From contig JASHPJ010000040.1 in assembly GCA_030038195.1 (NCBI GenBank), positions 1 through 64,000 of the forward strand: DNA of 64,000 nucleotides. Reading direction: 5' to 3'. Source of the stretch: Acidobacteriaceae bacterium. GTDB taxonomy: Bacteria > Acidobacteriota > Terriglobia > Terriglobales > Acidobacteriaceae. The notes beneath the pieces were generated by a model that saw only the letters and a list, made by a program, of their open reading frames with translations, had not been told where the DNA came from and searched no databases. Shown here piece after piece: positions 42,835 through 51,484 of the stretch (position 1 is its first letter; every line of letters starts with the position of its first letter). The position numbers and the translations under genes are program-made.

Positions 42835-43602
42835 GTGACCGTGCTTCCCAAAGACCTGGGCCTGTATGCCGCGCTGGGCTCCTGCCTGGTGCTTGGGCTG
42901 CGTCACGGCTTTGACTACGATCACCTGGCCGCCATTTCGGACATTACCGCCGTGCAGCGCAACTGGCGCAGCGGGCTGGGGCTGGGCATGACCTATGCGC
43001 TCGGCCACGCCTTTACGGTGGCTGCGCTGGGCGTTGCGGTGCTCGAGCTGCACATGGGCCTGCCCGATGGGCTGGATCACTGGACCGAACGGCTGATTGG
43101 TCTTACGCTCATCGTGCTGGGCATCGGCGTCGTTGCCGGCATCCTGCGCAAAAACGCGCACGGCCACCGGCACGGCCGCGTGGAAAGCCGCCTGGCCATT
43201 GCCATCAACGGCATTCTGTGGGCGGCCTGGCAGGTGCGCCGGCTATGGAACCGGACAGCGCCACGGCCCGAACGGTTCCAGTGGATGTACACCGGAAAGT
43301 CGGTCTTCCTGATCGGCATGCTGCACGGCGTGGGCGCAGAGACACCGAGCCAGCTCGCGCTCTTCTTCCTGACCGCCAACCTGGGCGGCACGTCGCGCGG
43401 GCTGATGGGCCTGCTGGCCTTTGCCATCGGCCTGGTTACCATGAATGCGCTTATGACCGCGTCGATGGGTGGAGCGTTCAGCGCGGGCAATTACCGGCCG
43501 CGCTTCTATCACGCCATTGCCTGGACCGGCGCTGCGTATAGCTGCATCATCGGCGTGATCTTCCTCTTCGGCATCTCGGACCGGCTGCCGCCGCTGGGCT
43601 GA
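42835..43602 (+). CDS. NiCoT/NicO-type nickel-cobalt transporter
   Basis: 255 residues from the GTG at 42835; upstream codons in frame look non-coding and a TATACT box lies 14 bases before the start, so the mRNA may be short-leadered. Helix II holds RHGFDYDHLAAI, the HX4DH signature of high-affinity nickel and cobalt transporters. GHAFTVAALGVAVLELHMG and LIGMLHGVGAETPSQLALFFLTA are further family motifs. About seven membrane helices are visible. It is expected to import Ni2+ or Co2+; cobalt would serve the B12-dependent methionine synthase encoded at 53.5-57.4 kb (inference). Confidence 0.88.
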   Translation: MTVLPKDLGLYAALGSCLVLGLRHGFDYDHLAAISDITAVQRNWRSGLGLGMTYALGHAFTVAALGVAVLELHMGLPDGLDHWTERLIGLTLIVLGIGVVAGILRKNAHGHRHGRVESRLAIAINGILWAAWQVRRLWNRTAPRPERFQWMYTGKSVFLIGMLHGVGAETPSQLALFFLTANLGGTSRGLMGLLAFAIGLVTMNALMTASMGGAFSAGNYRPRFYHAIAWTGAAYSCIIGVIFLFGISDRLPPLG

Positions 43603-43608
43603 GGCGCG

Positions 43609-43691
43609 CTTCACAGCTTCTGTGAAGCTGTGAAGATTTGGGCGTTAACTCGTTTCTTTTGATCGCCTCTTTTCCCTTCACAGTTTCACAG
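43609..43691. terminator. Convergent-gene terminator region with TTCACAG repeats
   Basis: A perfect 12-base hairpin, CTTCACAGCTTC and GAAGCTGTGAAG with a TGT loop (43609-43635), follows the metal transporter gene directly. Further TTCACAG heptamers occur at 43677-43683 and 43685-43691, giving five direct or inverted copies in 83 bases. Because both flanking genes end here, a termination role is more likely than an operator; no T run follows the stem. Confidence 0.5.
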
Positions 43692-43795
43692 TTCCTATGG
43701 ATTTAGAGGCTTCTCCACGATGACTTGGGGTTGTCTCAGTCCATTGTGAGGACGGAGCAGGGAATTTTCTGCAAACAGGCAGGAGCCTCGACGGG

Positions 43796-45220
43796 TCAGC
43801 GCATGTAATGCGCGAGCTTGATTACGTAGGCGTAGTTGCCGGGGAGCTTTTCAGGCAGCGTGATCTTCAGGTTGTCGCCGTCGGCTTTCCACGCGAGCGG
43901 CTTTGGATCGCCCAGCAGGTAAACCTCGAGCAGCGGATGCGCAGGCACGTCTTCGAGCGTAACGGTGTGCGCCTTGGGAGCACCGAGAATCGTCGCGTAG
44001 AGCTCGGCGCCGGCGCCGCTGCGCGTAAAGCGGATGTCGTCGCCTTCAACGGACTGGCCCACGGCGCGATCCCACGGCACAGTGTCGTAGATGGCTTCGC
44101 CGTTCTGTTTGAGCCATGCGCCAAGGGCCGTGAGCCGCTCCATCTGCACCGGGGGAATGGTTCCGTCGGCTTCGGGTCCCACGTCGAGCAGCAGGTTCCC
44201 GTTCTTGCTCACGATGTCCACCAGCAAAGCGATCAGGTCAGCCGGCGCAATCGTCTCGGCTTCGCCCTCGGCGCGGTTGTAGCCAAAAGAACGGCCAAGG
44301 CCACGGCACTCTTCCCATTTCCTGGGGCTGATCGCATCGAGCTCCTGATATTCAGGGGAGGTGAAGTCGGCGTGGGCGATGCCGAAACGGTCGTCAACAA
44401 CGCCGTCGGGAACGGCGTTGTAGTAGTCCGCCTCAACCTGGAGCACGCGGCCGGTCTTGGGCCAGTCGATGTCGTTCCACAGGATCGACGGATGGTAGCG
44501 ATTGATGAGCTCGTGAATCTGCGCAAAGGCGTAGTCGCCGTAGGCCTGGCTCTCCGGCTTGACGCTCTGGTAGTCGGCAGCGGTGCGGATGGGGCCGGGC
44601 ACAAAGGTCCAGTCGTAGCCGCCGGAGTAGTAGAGCCCCATGCGCATGCCCTGCTTGCGCACAGCCGCGGTAAGCTCGCCTACAATGTCGCGCGTGGCGT
44701 GCTGGCGGTCGGGCGGCAGCGTGGGATTGGGCGTGGAGCTGGGCCACAGCGTGAAGCCCTCGTGGTGCTTGCTGGTGAGCACCACGTAGCGCGCGCCGGC
44801 CTCGCGGAAGATGGTCGCCCACTGGTCGGGATTCCACTTCTGAATCTCGCGGTCGAAGATGGGCGCAAAGTCGTAGTAGTTGAAGTTGGCGCCGTAGTGC
44901 TCGCGATGGTAGGCCTGCGTGGGCGAGCCGTCGATGCGCATCACGTTGTAGTACCACTCGGCGTAGGGATTGTTGATGATGTAATCTTCCGAGCTGAAGT
45001 CGTGGTTGGGATGCGAGAGCGGCGCCCAGCCAGGCACCGAGTAGAGTCCCCAGTGAATGACGATACCCAGTTTGGCGCCGGCATACCACTGCGGCAGCGG
45101 ATGATGGTTGAGCGAATCGAGCGTGGGCTCGTAATGCCTGGGCGCCTGCGCGGCGGCGAATAAACCACTCAAAGAAAGAACTACCGCAACTACTGCCCAG
45201 AACAAAAGCTTCTGCTTCAC
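43796..45220 (-). CDS. GH29 alpha-L-fucosidase, exported
   Basis: 474 residues from the GTG at 45220, which has GAGGAG 7 bases upstream; the open frame continues 31 codons further but without a ribosome site. A signal peptide follows (LLFWAVVAVVLSLSGLFAAAQA). The barrel has KLGIVIHWGLYSVPGW, VVLTSKHHEGFTLWPS, MRMGLYYSGGYDWTF and the nucleophile region SILWNDIDWPK, all characteristic of GH29. NGNLLLDVGPEADGTIP is the conserved C-terminal barrel motif. It releases L-fucose from glycans in the periplasm or outside the cell. Confidence 0.93.
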   Translation of the reverse strand: MKQKLLFWAVVAVVLSLSGLFAAAQAPRHYEPTLDSLNHHPLPQWYAGAKLGIVIHWGLYSVPGWAPLSHPNHDFSSEDYIINNPYAEWYYNVMRIDGSPTQAYHREHYGANFNYYDFAPIFDREIQKWNPDQWATIFREAGARYVVLTSKHHEGFTLWPSSTPNPTLPPDRQHATRDIVGELTAAVRKQGMRMGLYYSGGYDWTFVPGPIRTAADYQSVKPESQAYGDYAFAQIHELINRYHPSILWNDIDWPKTGRVLQVEADYYNAVPDGVVDDRFGIAHADFTSPEYQELDAISPRKWEECRGLGRSFGYNRAEGEAETIAPADLIALLVDIVSKNGNLLLDVGPEADGTIPPVQMERLTALGAWLKQNGEAIYDTVPWDRAVGQSVEGDDIRFTRSGAGAELYATILGAPKAHTVTLEDVPAHPLLEVYLLGDPKPLAWKADGDNLKITLPEKLPGNYAYVIKLAHYMR

Positions 45221-45322
45221 ACCAACACTCCTCGATGCCGCAGACAAGAGGTGCAGCCTGCGTGCTTGAATTTGTTCCCTACGCATCATAGAGAGTGGCG
45301 CCGGTTCTGCCAATCTTTGCGC

Positions 45323-45613
45323 TCAATCATTTGCCAGTCCTTCCACCAGCGCTTCCCACTCGGCTGCAAGCTCGGGTCGGTGAAAGTGCTTGCCGGCGCG
45401 GCGGTACCAGTAGTCGGCGTTCCAGTCGACACCCTCTTTGCGGTGCAGATAGGCATGAACGGCCATCCCTTCGGGCGTCTCCAGGTTGTCGACGAGGCTG
45501 TGGGCGCGAGCCCAGTCGCCCTTGGCGTCCCACCACAGCGCGGCCAGCGGCGCGGGCAGGTCGGCGGGTGGGGAATCCTGAGCAAGCGTGGCGCGGAAGG
45601 CGTCGACCGTCAT
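45323..45613 (-). CDS. Small conserved protein of unknown function
   Basis: 96 residues beginning MTVDAFRATLAQ. The core ALWWDAKGDWARAHSLVDNLETPEGMAVHAYLHRKEGVDWNADYWYRRAGK is highly conserved in small bacterial proteins that I recognise but cannot name. The Trp- and Tyr-rich pattern suggests a short helical bundle like a single TPR-type unit. It is upstream of, and on the same strand as, the fucosidase gene, 100 bases away. No function is assigned. Confidence 0.8.
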   Translation of the reverse strand: MTVDAFRATLAQDSPPADLPAPLAALWWDAKGDWARAHSLVDNLETPEGMAVHAYLHRKEGVDWNADYWYRRAGKHFHRPELAAEWEALVEGLAND

Positions 45614-45933
45614 GCCCCTCTTGTATCACCCGGTTTCCGCCGCTGGCAACCATGCGCCCACCGCAGGCTCTTGTGACATCCATCACATCGGTGATGCCCT
45701 GGCCGCTGTTACAAATGACTCACCGTTCATAGAGCCCGCCAGGGGGCTGGAAGCCATTGAGAGCCGGAGCGGCGCTGTCCCCGTGGCGGTCGAACATCAT
45801 GGGAATGCGCAGAAAAAGATGCCGTTATGCCCGTACTTGCTACCCGGACCGGAATGGTCGTATACTGAATTGCGACCATTCCGGTCGTAGTTTCAGAGCG
45901 CAGCGATTCCGGCGCCGCAACGGAGCCTGGCGG
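45614..45933. other. Intergenic region carrying the feoAB promoter
   Basis: No gene in this stretch apart from the regulatory site described separately. The first 200 bases show no recognisable element. Confidence 0.5.
45837..45886 (+). promoter_or_regulatory. feoAB promoter inside a perfect 14-bp inverted repeat
   Basis: GACCGGAATGGTCG (45847-45860) and its exact inverse CGACCATTCCGGTC (45873-45886) flank a 12-base spacer. The spacer contains TATACT (45861-45866), and TTGCTA (45837-45842) lies 18 bases before it, giving a sigma-70-like promoter. Because the left arm lies upstream of the predicted start site, this is a DNA operator rather than an RNA hairpin. It does not look like a Fur box; the binding protein is unknown. 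Confidence 0.7.
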
Positions 45934-46224
45934 GTGAGCGTATTAAGCGAGTTGGCCGTGGGTAAGAGCGGGATTCTGGTTGCCCTCGACCTTCCTGAGT
46001 CCGTTCAGAACCACCTGATGCATATGGGTTTTGTGCCCGAAGCCAGAGTAGCCGTTCTGCGCCGCGCGCCGGCTGGCGACCCCACTGTATACGCCGTGGA
46101 CGGCCTGGAAATTGCGCTGCGCCGCGAGACTGCGGCAGCTATTCGCGTGCGCGTCCTTGAGCCTAACCCGGTGACAAACGCGCCAGTCGAGGGAGTCCGC
46201 GAGCTCGCCGGTGCCGGTCGATGA
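45934..46224 (+). CDS. feoA: Ferrous iron transport protein A
   Basis: 96 residues from the GTG at 45934, with GGAG 8 bases upstream. It is a single SH3-like FeoA domain: VSVLSELAVGKSGILVALDLPESVQNHLMHMGFVPEARVAVLRRAPAGDPTVYAVDG and LEIALRRETAAAIRV. FeoA is a small cytoplasmic partner of FeoB needed for Fe2+ uptake. The stop overlaps feoB by 4 bases. Transcription probably starts near 45873 from the inverted-repeat promoter. Confidence 0.92.
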   Translation: MSVLSELAVGKSGILVALDLPESVQNHLMHMGFVPEARVAVLRRAPAGDPTVYAVDGLEIALRRETAAAIRVRVLEPNPVTNAPVEGVRELAGAGR

Positions 46225-48134
46225 AAGAGTGCTGCGCACCTCCGGAGTTTAAGCCGCCGGCCGCGCCGGCAGCCCACGGAGCACTGCGCACGGTGGTGCT
46301 GATCGGCCCTCCCAACTCCGGCAAGTCCACCCTTTTCAATCGTCTGACTGGCCTGCGCCAGAAAGTGGCCAACTATCCCGGCGTCACCGTGGAGCAGCGC
46401 ATGGGCCTGATGGCCGGCGTGGGGCGCGAAGACCTTACGCTCATCGACCTGCCCGGCATCTACTCGCTGACGCCTTACTCTGAGGATGCGCGTGTCGCCG
46501 TGGACGTGCTGCGCGGCAAGATGCCCGGCACGCCCAAGCCGGACGCCGTCCTGCTGGTGCTGGACTCGCTGCATCTCACCCGCCAGCTCATGCTGGCTGC
46601 GCCGGTGCTTGCGCTGGGACTGCCCACGCTGGTGCTGCTGAACATGAGCGACCTGATGAAGGCGCGCGGCGGCAAAGTCGATTCGCTGCAACTGGCCCGC
46701 GAGCTGAACGCGCCGGTAGCCCAGATCAGCGCCACGCATGGCTCGGGCATGGACGCGATTCCGCTCTTCCTGAATCAGCCCGGCAACGGCACGGCTGCGC
46801 AGCCGCTCACCCTGCCGGTGCTGGGCAACCCGGCCAGCGCACATACGTGGGCGGCGCAGGTGAGCCGGCGGACGGGCTATCGAGCGCCTCTGTCTATTGA
46901 GAGCACACGCAAGATCGACAACGTGCTGCTGCACCGCGTCTGGGGTCCGCTGCTGTTTCTACTGATAGTGGTGGGCGTGTTCGAGGTGGTTTTCTCGATC
47001 GGCCAGCCGCTCTCGGACGGGTTCGGCGACATCCTCGCCCAGATTGGCAACCTGGCGCAGCCGCTGCTTCCCGTGGGCTGGCTGCAGTCGCTGGTGCTGG
47101 ACGGCGTGTGGAAGGGCATCTCCTCGGTGCTCGTCTTCCTGCCGCAGATTCTGCTGCTGTTCCTGTTTATCGGCATACTGGAGGATTCCGGCTACTTGGC
47201 GCGCGCGGCGCTCATCGCCGACCGCGTGATGCGCTCTATCGGGCTGAACGGCAAGGCATTCATTCCGCTGCTCTCGGCTTACGCCTGCGCGGTGCCGGCC
47301 ATCATGGCCACGCGCACCATCGAGAACCGCCGTGACCGGCTGGCGACCATCCTGGTGACGCCGTTCATGACCTGCTCGGCGCGGCTGCCGGTTTATCTGC
47401 TGCTGATCGCCGCGTTCATACCCGACATCCACTACCTGCATGGATTCCTGGGCCTGCGCACGATCGTGATGCTGAGCCTGTACGTGGCCGGCTTCGTGGC
47501 CGCGTTCACCACGGCGCGGCTACTCAAGAGCTCGATCCTCAAGTCGAGCGAGACGCCGTTCATCCTCGAGCTGCCGCAGTACCGCATGCCGACGCTGCGC
47601 TCGCTGGCGCTTCGTCTCGTGGACCGCGCGCGCATCTTTTTGCGCCAGGCCGGAACCATCATTCTGCTGGTCACGCTAGCGCTGTGGGTGCTGGCGCATC
47701 TGCCGGTGGTGCAGACTTCCACCGGAACGCTGGCTGCGCCGGAGCTGGCGCAGAGCCTGATCGGCCGGCTCGGCCACTTCATCGAACCGGTGATTGCGCC
47801 GCTCGGCTTTGACTGGAAGATCGGCATCGGGCTGCTTTCAAGCGTGCTGGCACGCGAGGTGATGGTGAGCACCATGGGCACGCTCTATGGCGCCGATCCG
47901 AGCACGCAGACCCTCAACCTGCAGACCGCGCTGCACCACGACATGACGCTGGGCGGCGCGCTGGCGTTGATGATCTTCTTCGCCTTCGCCATGCAGTGCA
48001 CTTCCACCATCGCCGTGGTGCGCCGCGAAACCAATAGCTGGAAGTGGCCGGCCCTGCAGTTCGCCTACATGCTGGTGCTGGCCTACGGCGCAGCGTTCGT
48101 GGTGAACCACCTGACGATGGCGATCCTGGGCTGA
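46221..48134 (+). CDS. feoB: Ferrous iron transporter B (GTPase-permease)
   Basis: 637 residues. The N-terminal G domain has G1 GPPNSGKST near residue 31, G2-like YPGVTVE, G3 DLPGIYSLTPYSEDA and G4 NMSD. Membrane helices start near residue 235 and include the Gate motifs YACAVPAIMATRTIENRRDRLATILVTPFMTCSARLPVY, with the conserved Cys residues. LAREVMVSTMGTLYG and FFAFAMQCTSTIAVVRRETNSWKWPALQF complete the permease. It is the main Fe2+ importer of many bacteria. The protein is shorter than E. coli FeoB, as is usual outside the enterics. No feoC is seen. Confidence 0.95.
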   Translation: MKECCAPPEFKPPAAPAAHGALRTVVLIGPPNSGKSTLFNRLTGLRQKVANYPGVTVEQRMGLMAGVGREDLTLIDLPGIYSLTPYSEDARVAVDVLRGKMPGTPKPDAVLLVLDSLHLTRQLMLAAPVLALGLPTLVLLNMSDLMKARGGKVDSLQLARELNAPVAQISATHGSGMDAIPLFLNQPGNGTAAQPLTLPVLGNPASAHTWAAQVSRRTGYRAPLSIESTRKIDNVLLHRVWGPLLFLLIVVGVFEVVFSIGQPLSDGFGDILAQIGNLAQPLLPVGWLQSLVLDGVWKGISSVLVFLPQILLLFLFIGILEDSGYLARAALIADRVMRSIGLNGKAFIPLLSAYACAVPAIMATRTIENRRDRLATILVTPFMTCSARLPVYLLLIAAFIPDIHYLHGFLGLRTIVMLSLYVAGFVAAFTTARLLKSSILKSSETPFILELPQYRMPTLRSLALRLVDRARIFLRQAGTIILLVTLALWVLAHLPVVQTSTGTLAAPELAQSLIGRLGHFIEPVIAPLGFDWKIGIGLLSSVLAREVMVSTMGTLYGADPSTQTLNLQTALHHDMTLGGALALMIFFAFAMQCTSTIAVVRRETNSWKWPALQFAYMLVLAYGAAFVVNHLTMAILG

Positions 48135-48538
48135 AGGGCTCGAAAAGACAGGAGCCAGCAATCTTTAAGCACCAGGCGTGCGTCCTTAACGCCATGATAG
48201 GAAACCCGTGGACCATCTTCGCTCCTTCGTGGCGCGATGGAGAAGGCGCGCACATGCAGGGATCGCGCATCTTCTCCATCCTGTTGTTTCCTTTGTCATT
48301 TCTTTGTCGCTGCCCGGCGTATCGGCTCCAAAAATTGCGATAATCCCTTCACGCGGTCTGCGGGCATGCCGGCGCACAGCGGGACAAGACGCATCCGATC
48401 CCGGCTTTCCAGCATAACGTCGCCACATGACCGCACGTCTCATTGAGTGCGCTTGGGATGCGCTTGCGCAGTGCAAGCGCGGTCAGTACGAATATTGCGT
48501 CACCCGTTTCATGGAGCAACCGCCACAAAAGGAGCACC
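48135..48538. other. Gene-free stretch between feoB and the type III PKS gene
   Basis: About 400 bases in which I see no gene, repeat or clear promoter. Short open frames on both strands lack coding character. The AAAGGAG ribosome site of the PKS gene lies at its right end. Confidence 0.5.
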
Positions 48539-49609
48539 ATGACCACCGCCTGCATCAATCGCATCGCTACCGCGGTTCCTCCGCACGATGTGCACCGCGC
48601 CTTCATCGATTTCGCAGAGACGCTGCTGCCGGAAGGTACGGAGCGGAATCTTTTTCGCCGCATGGTGCGTCTTTCGGCCATCGAGCATCGCTACTCGTTT
48701 CTACAGCCTGTTGCCACGACGGGCGGCACGTGGAACGACGCTGCGGGATTGTACGTGCCGGGCGATTTTCCGCCCACGGCGCGCCGCATGGAAGCCTTCG
48801 AGCGCTTTGCGCCGCAACTGGCGCGCTGCGCATTGAACAAGCTGGCCGTAACGGAAGAGGAGCAGCGCGGAATTACCCACGTCATCGTTACTTCATGCAC
48901 GGGACTCTACGCGCCGGGGCTCGATTTCGAGGTTGTCGAGCATCTTGGGCTGAATCGTTCGGTGGAGCGAACCATGATTGGATTCATGGGCTGCTACGCG
49001 GCGATCAATGCGCTCAAATCGGCGTATCACATCATTCGCTCGGAACCGGATTCCAGGGTTCTCATTCTCAATCTCGAGCTGTGCACACTGCACTTTCAGG
49101 AAACGGCCAGCCTCGAGCGAATTCTTTCCTTTCTCCTGTTCGCCGATGGATGCGCCGCGTCGATCGTGAGCGCGCAGGCGCGGGGATTTGCCATCGACAG
49201 TTTTCTCGCGCTCCAGATCCCTGAAACGAGCCACCTGATCACCTGGCGTATTCGCGAGCTGGGATTCGACATGCAGCTTTCAGGTCAGGTCCCGGCTGAA
49301 ATTCGCCGCACGCTGGGAGAGATGGGCGACTGCATCACGCGCGGCGAAGATCCACAGGCGATCGATCTGTGGGCCGTCCATCCCGGCGGGCGCACGGTCC
49401 TCGATGCGGTCGAGAAAGGACTGAACCTGCCTGCAGACGCGCTGCTCCACTCGCGCAGCGTACTCGCTCAATATGGCAACATGTCCTCTGCTTCGGTCAT
49501 GTTCGTTCTGCAGCAGGCGATGCGGTATGCGCAACCCGGCCAGCGCGGATGCGCCCTGTCTTTCGGCCCGGGCGTAACTGCCGAGACCATGCTCTTCCAT
49601 GCCGCATAA
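48539..49609 (+). CDS. Type III polyketide synthase (chalcone/stilbene synthase family)
   Basis: 356 residues from the ATG at 48539 (AAAGGAG 4-5 bases upstream). The catalytic triad is present: Cys in IGFMGCYAAINALK near residue 147, His in VHPGGRTVLDAVEK, and Asn in YGNMSSASVMFVL. VTSCTGLYAPGLDFEVVEHLG and LELCTLHFQET are features of bacterial type III enzymes of the alkylresorcinol/alkylpyrone kind. It condenses malonyl-CoA units on an acyl starter. The next two genes overlap or abut it (methyltransferase, FAD oxidoreductase), forming a compact biosynthetic cluster. Product unknown; a methylated, oxidised phenolic lipid is a fair guess. Confidence 0.92.
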   Translation: MTTACINRIATAVPPHDVHRAFIDFAETLLPEGTERNLFRRMVRLSAIEHRYSFLQPVATTGGTWNDAAGLYVPGDFPPTARRMEAFERFAPQLARCALNKLAVTEEEQRGITHVIVTSCTGLYAPGLDFEVVEHLGLNRSVERTMIGFMGCYAAINALKSAYHIIRSEPDSRVLILNLELCTLHFQETASLERILSFLLFADGCAASIVSAQARGFAIDSFLALQIPETSHLITWRIRELGFDMQLSGQVPAEIRRTLGEMGDCITRGEDPQAIDLWAVHPGGRTVLDAVEKGLNLPADALLHSRSVLAQYGNMSSASVMFVLQQAMRYAQPGQRGCALSFGPGVTAETMLFHAA

Positions 49610-50318
49610 CATGCCCGATCTTCGCCGCCGCGCCCAGCTCACGGAACGGATGGACGAACCGTGCAGCCGCGACGAGCTGCGTGCCTGCCTGCGCGACATC
49701 CGCAAGATCAACCGCTGGTTTCTGGGCTATCGCCCGCTGTTCGCGTGGCTCGATTCCATGCTCCCCGCAGTGCGCGGCGCGGTGCGCATTCTCGACGCCG
49801 GTTGCGGCGATGGCGAGGGCCTGCGGCGCATTACGCGCTGGGCAAAGACGCGCGGCATCGCGGTTGAACCGATCGGCCTCGACATCAACCCCGACGCCAT
49901 TGCAATCGCGTCCGAGTCGGATAGCGGGACCGGCAATATCGAATGGATCGCCGCCGACATCTTTGCTTACACGCCAGGCCGGCCGATTCATCTTGTTGTC
50001 AGCTCGCTGTTCACGCATCATCTCGATGACGACGCAATTGTTCGCTTTCTCAAGTGGATGGAGCGGCATGCCACGCTCGGGTGGTTTGTCAACGATCTCA
50101 CGCGCAATGCAGTGCCGTATCATCTCTTCCGCGCTTTCTCAAAGATTGCGCGGTTGCATCCTTTCGTGCAGTATGATGGCCCCGTCTCCATTGCGCGCTC
50201 TTTTCGGCCGGAGGACTGGCAACGATTCTGCGACGCAGCCGGACTCGGCAACGGCCAGGTGTCGATACGCGGCTACACACCGGCAAGGCTGTGCGTGGCA
50301 CGGAGCAAAGCGCAATGA
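49599..50318 (+). CDS. SAM-dependent methyltransferase of the type III PKS cluster
   Basis: 239 residues. The SAM-binding motif I is VRILDAGCGDGEGLRRI near residue 64, with the acidic end of strand 2 in PIGLDINPDAIAIA and motif III-like HLVVSSLFTHHLDDDAIV. The start overlaps the PKS stop by 11 bases; an ATG 12 bases later would abut it. The stop overlaps the oxidoreductase start by 4 bases. It probably methylates the polyketide product on oxygen or carbon. Confidence 0.88.
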   Translation: MPHNMPDLRRRAQLTERMDEPCSRDELRACLRDIRKINRWFLGYRPLFAWLDSMLPAVRGAVRILDAGCGDGEGLRRITRWAKTRGIAVEPIGLDINPDAIAIASESDSGTGNIEWIAADIFAYTPGRPIHLVVSSLFTHHLDDDAIVRFLKWMERHATLGWFVNDLTRNAVPYHLFRAFSKIARLHPFVQYDGPVSIARSFRPEDWQRFCDAAGLGNGQVSIRGYTPARLCVARSKAQ

Positions 50319-51463
50319 GCACGTTTTCAAAGGTGGTGGATCACCTGGTCATCGGCGGCGGACCAGCGGGCTCGATGGTGGGCATCCTACTTGCGCGGGC
50401 AGGCCGGGCAGTCATGCTGCTTGAAAAAGAGCGCGACCCGCATCACAAGGTCTGCGGCGAGTTCCTGAGCGATGAGGCGGCAAACTATCTTCGCCACGCG
50501 GGCATTTCGCCGCGGGATTCAGGCGCTGCGACGATCCGTTGCCTGCGTCTTTCTTCCGGTCGCAGCATGACGCAGGCTGCGCTTCCCTTTCGCGCGCTTT
50601 CGCTTTCGCGTTGTGCGCTGGATGCGGCCTTGGTGGAACGCGCTGCGGACCAGGGCTGCGCGGTGCTTCGCGGATATCGCGTGGAACGTCTCGCTCCCGA
50701 CGGTGGCGTGTGGCGGGCGAGCCTAAGCGACGGCACATTGCTTCGCGCACAGAATGTCTTTCTGGCAACCGGCAAGCACGATCTGCATGAATGGAAGCGG
50801 GAGAGCGGCAGGCAATGCGACCTCATCGGTCTCAAGATGCACTGGAGATTGCCGCCTGCGCGCATCGATGAGCTGCGCGAGAGCATGGAGCTGTTTCTCT
50901 TCCGTGGAGGCTATGGCGGCTTGTCTCTGGTCGAAGGCGAGATGGCGAATCTCTGCCTGGTGGCGCGCCGCTCCGCGCTGCGGATCACGCGCGGATGGGA
51001 TGGGCTCCTGGCGGCGCTGCTGCGCGAGAACGATCGACTGCGCGGTTATCTCGGCTCCGCAACTGCGCAGTGGCCGCGGCCGATGGCCATCTCGCCCATT
51101 CCTTACGGATACATCGCCAGCGGCATGCGCGGGCTGTGGCGCGTGGGCGACCAGGCAGCCGTGATTCCGTCGTTCACCGGCGACGGCGTTTCGATTGCGC
51201 TGCATAGCGCTGCGCTGGCGGCGCAGATGTTCCTTGCCGGCGAATCGGCGGAGGGATACGGCCGCGCGCTGCGGGCGCAACTCAGCCGCGGAATGCGGCT
51301 CGCAACATGGCTTTCACGAGCGATGGTCACGACGGCAGGCCGCAAGCTTGGCGTTCCCGCGCTGTCACTGTTTCCCCAGGCGATGCGCTGGATTGCCGTA
51401 TCTACGCGGATTCCGGCGCGGGCTCTGCTTGCTGGAGCTGACGCACCTTTGGCGCTCGAGTAA
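50315..51463 (+). CDS. FAD-dependent oxidoreductase (geranylgeranyl-reductase/halogenase-like) of the PKS cluster
   Basis: 382 residues from the ATG at 50315, which overlaps the methyltransferase stop in ATGA. The FAD dinucleotide motif is VIGGGPAGSMVGILLARAG, followed by LLEKERDPHHKVCGEFLSDEA, a pattern seen in the geranylgeranyl reductase and related flavoprotein family. RVGDQAAVIPSFTGDGVSIALHSA is the second FAD motif (GD). It could hydroxylate, reduce or cyclise the polyketide product. No halogenase-specific WxWxIP motif was seen. It ends 22 bases before the convergent olsA gene. Confidence 0.88.
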   Translation: MSTFSKVVDHLVIGGGPAGSMVGILLARAGRAVMLLEKERDPHHKVCGEFLSDEAANYLRHAGISPRDSGAATIRCLRLSSGRSMTQAALPFRALSLSRCALDAALVERAADQGCAVLRGYRVERLAPDGGVWRASLSDGTLLRAQNVFLATGKHDLHEWKRESGRQCDLIGLKMHWRLPPARIDELRESMELFLFRGGYGGLSLVEGEMANLCLVARRSALRITRGWDGLLAALLRENDRLRGYLGSATAQWPRPMAISPIPYGYIASGMRGLWRVGDQAAVIPSFTGDGVSIALHSAALAAQMFLAGESAEGYGRALRAQLSRGMRLATWLSRAMVTTAGRKLGVPALSLFPQAMRWIAVSTRIPARALLAGADAPLALE

Positions 51464-51484
51464 AGGCACGCTACAAAAACAGCT

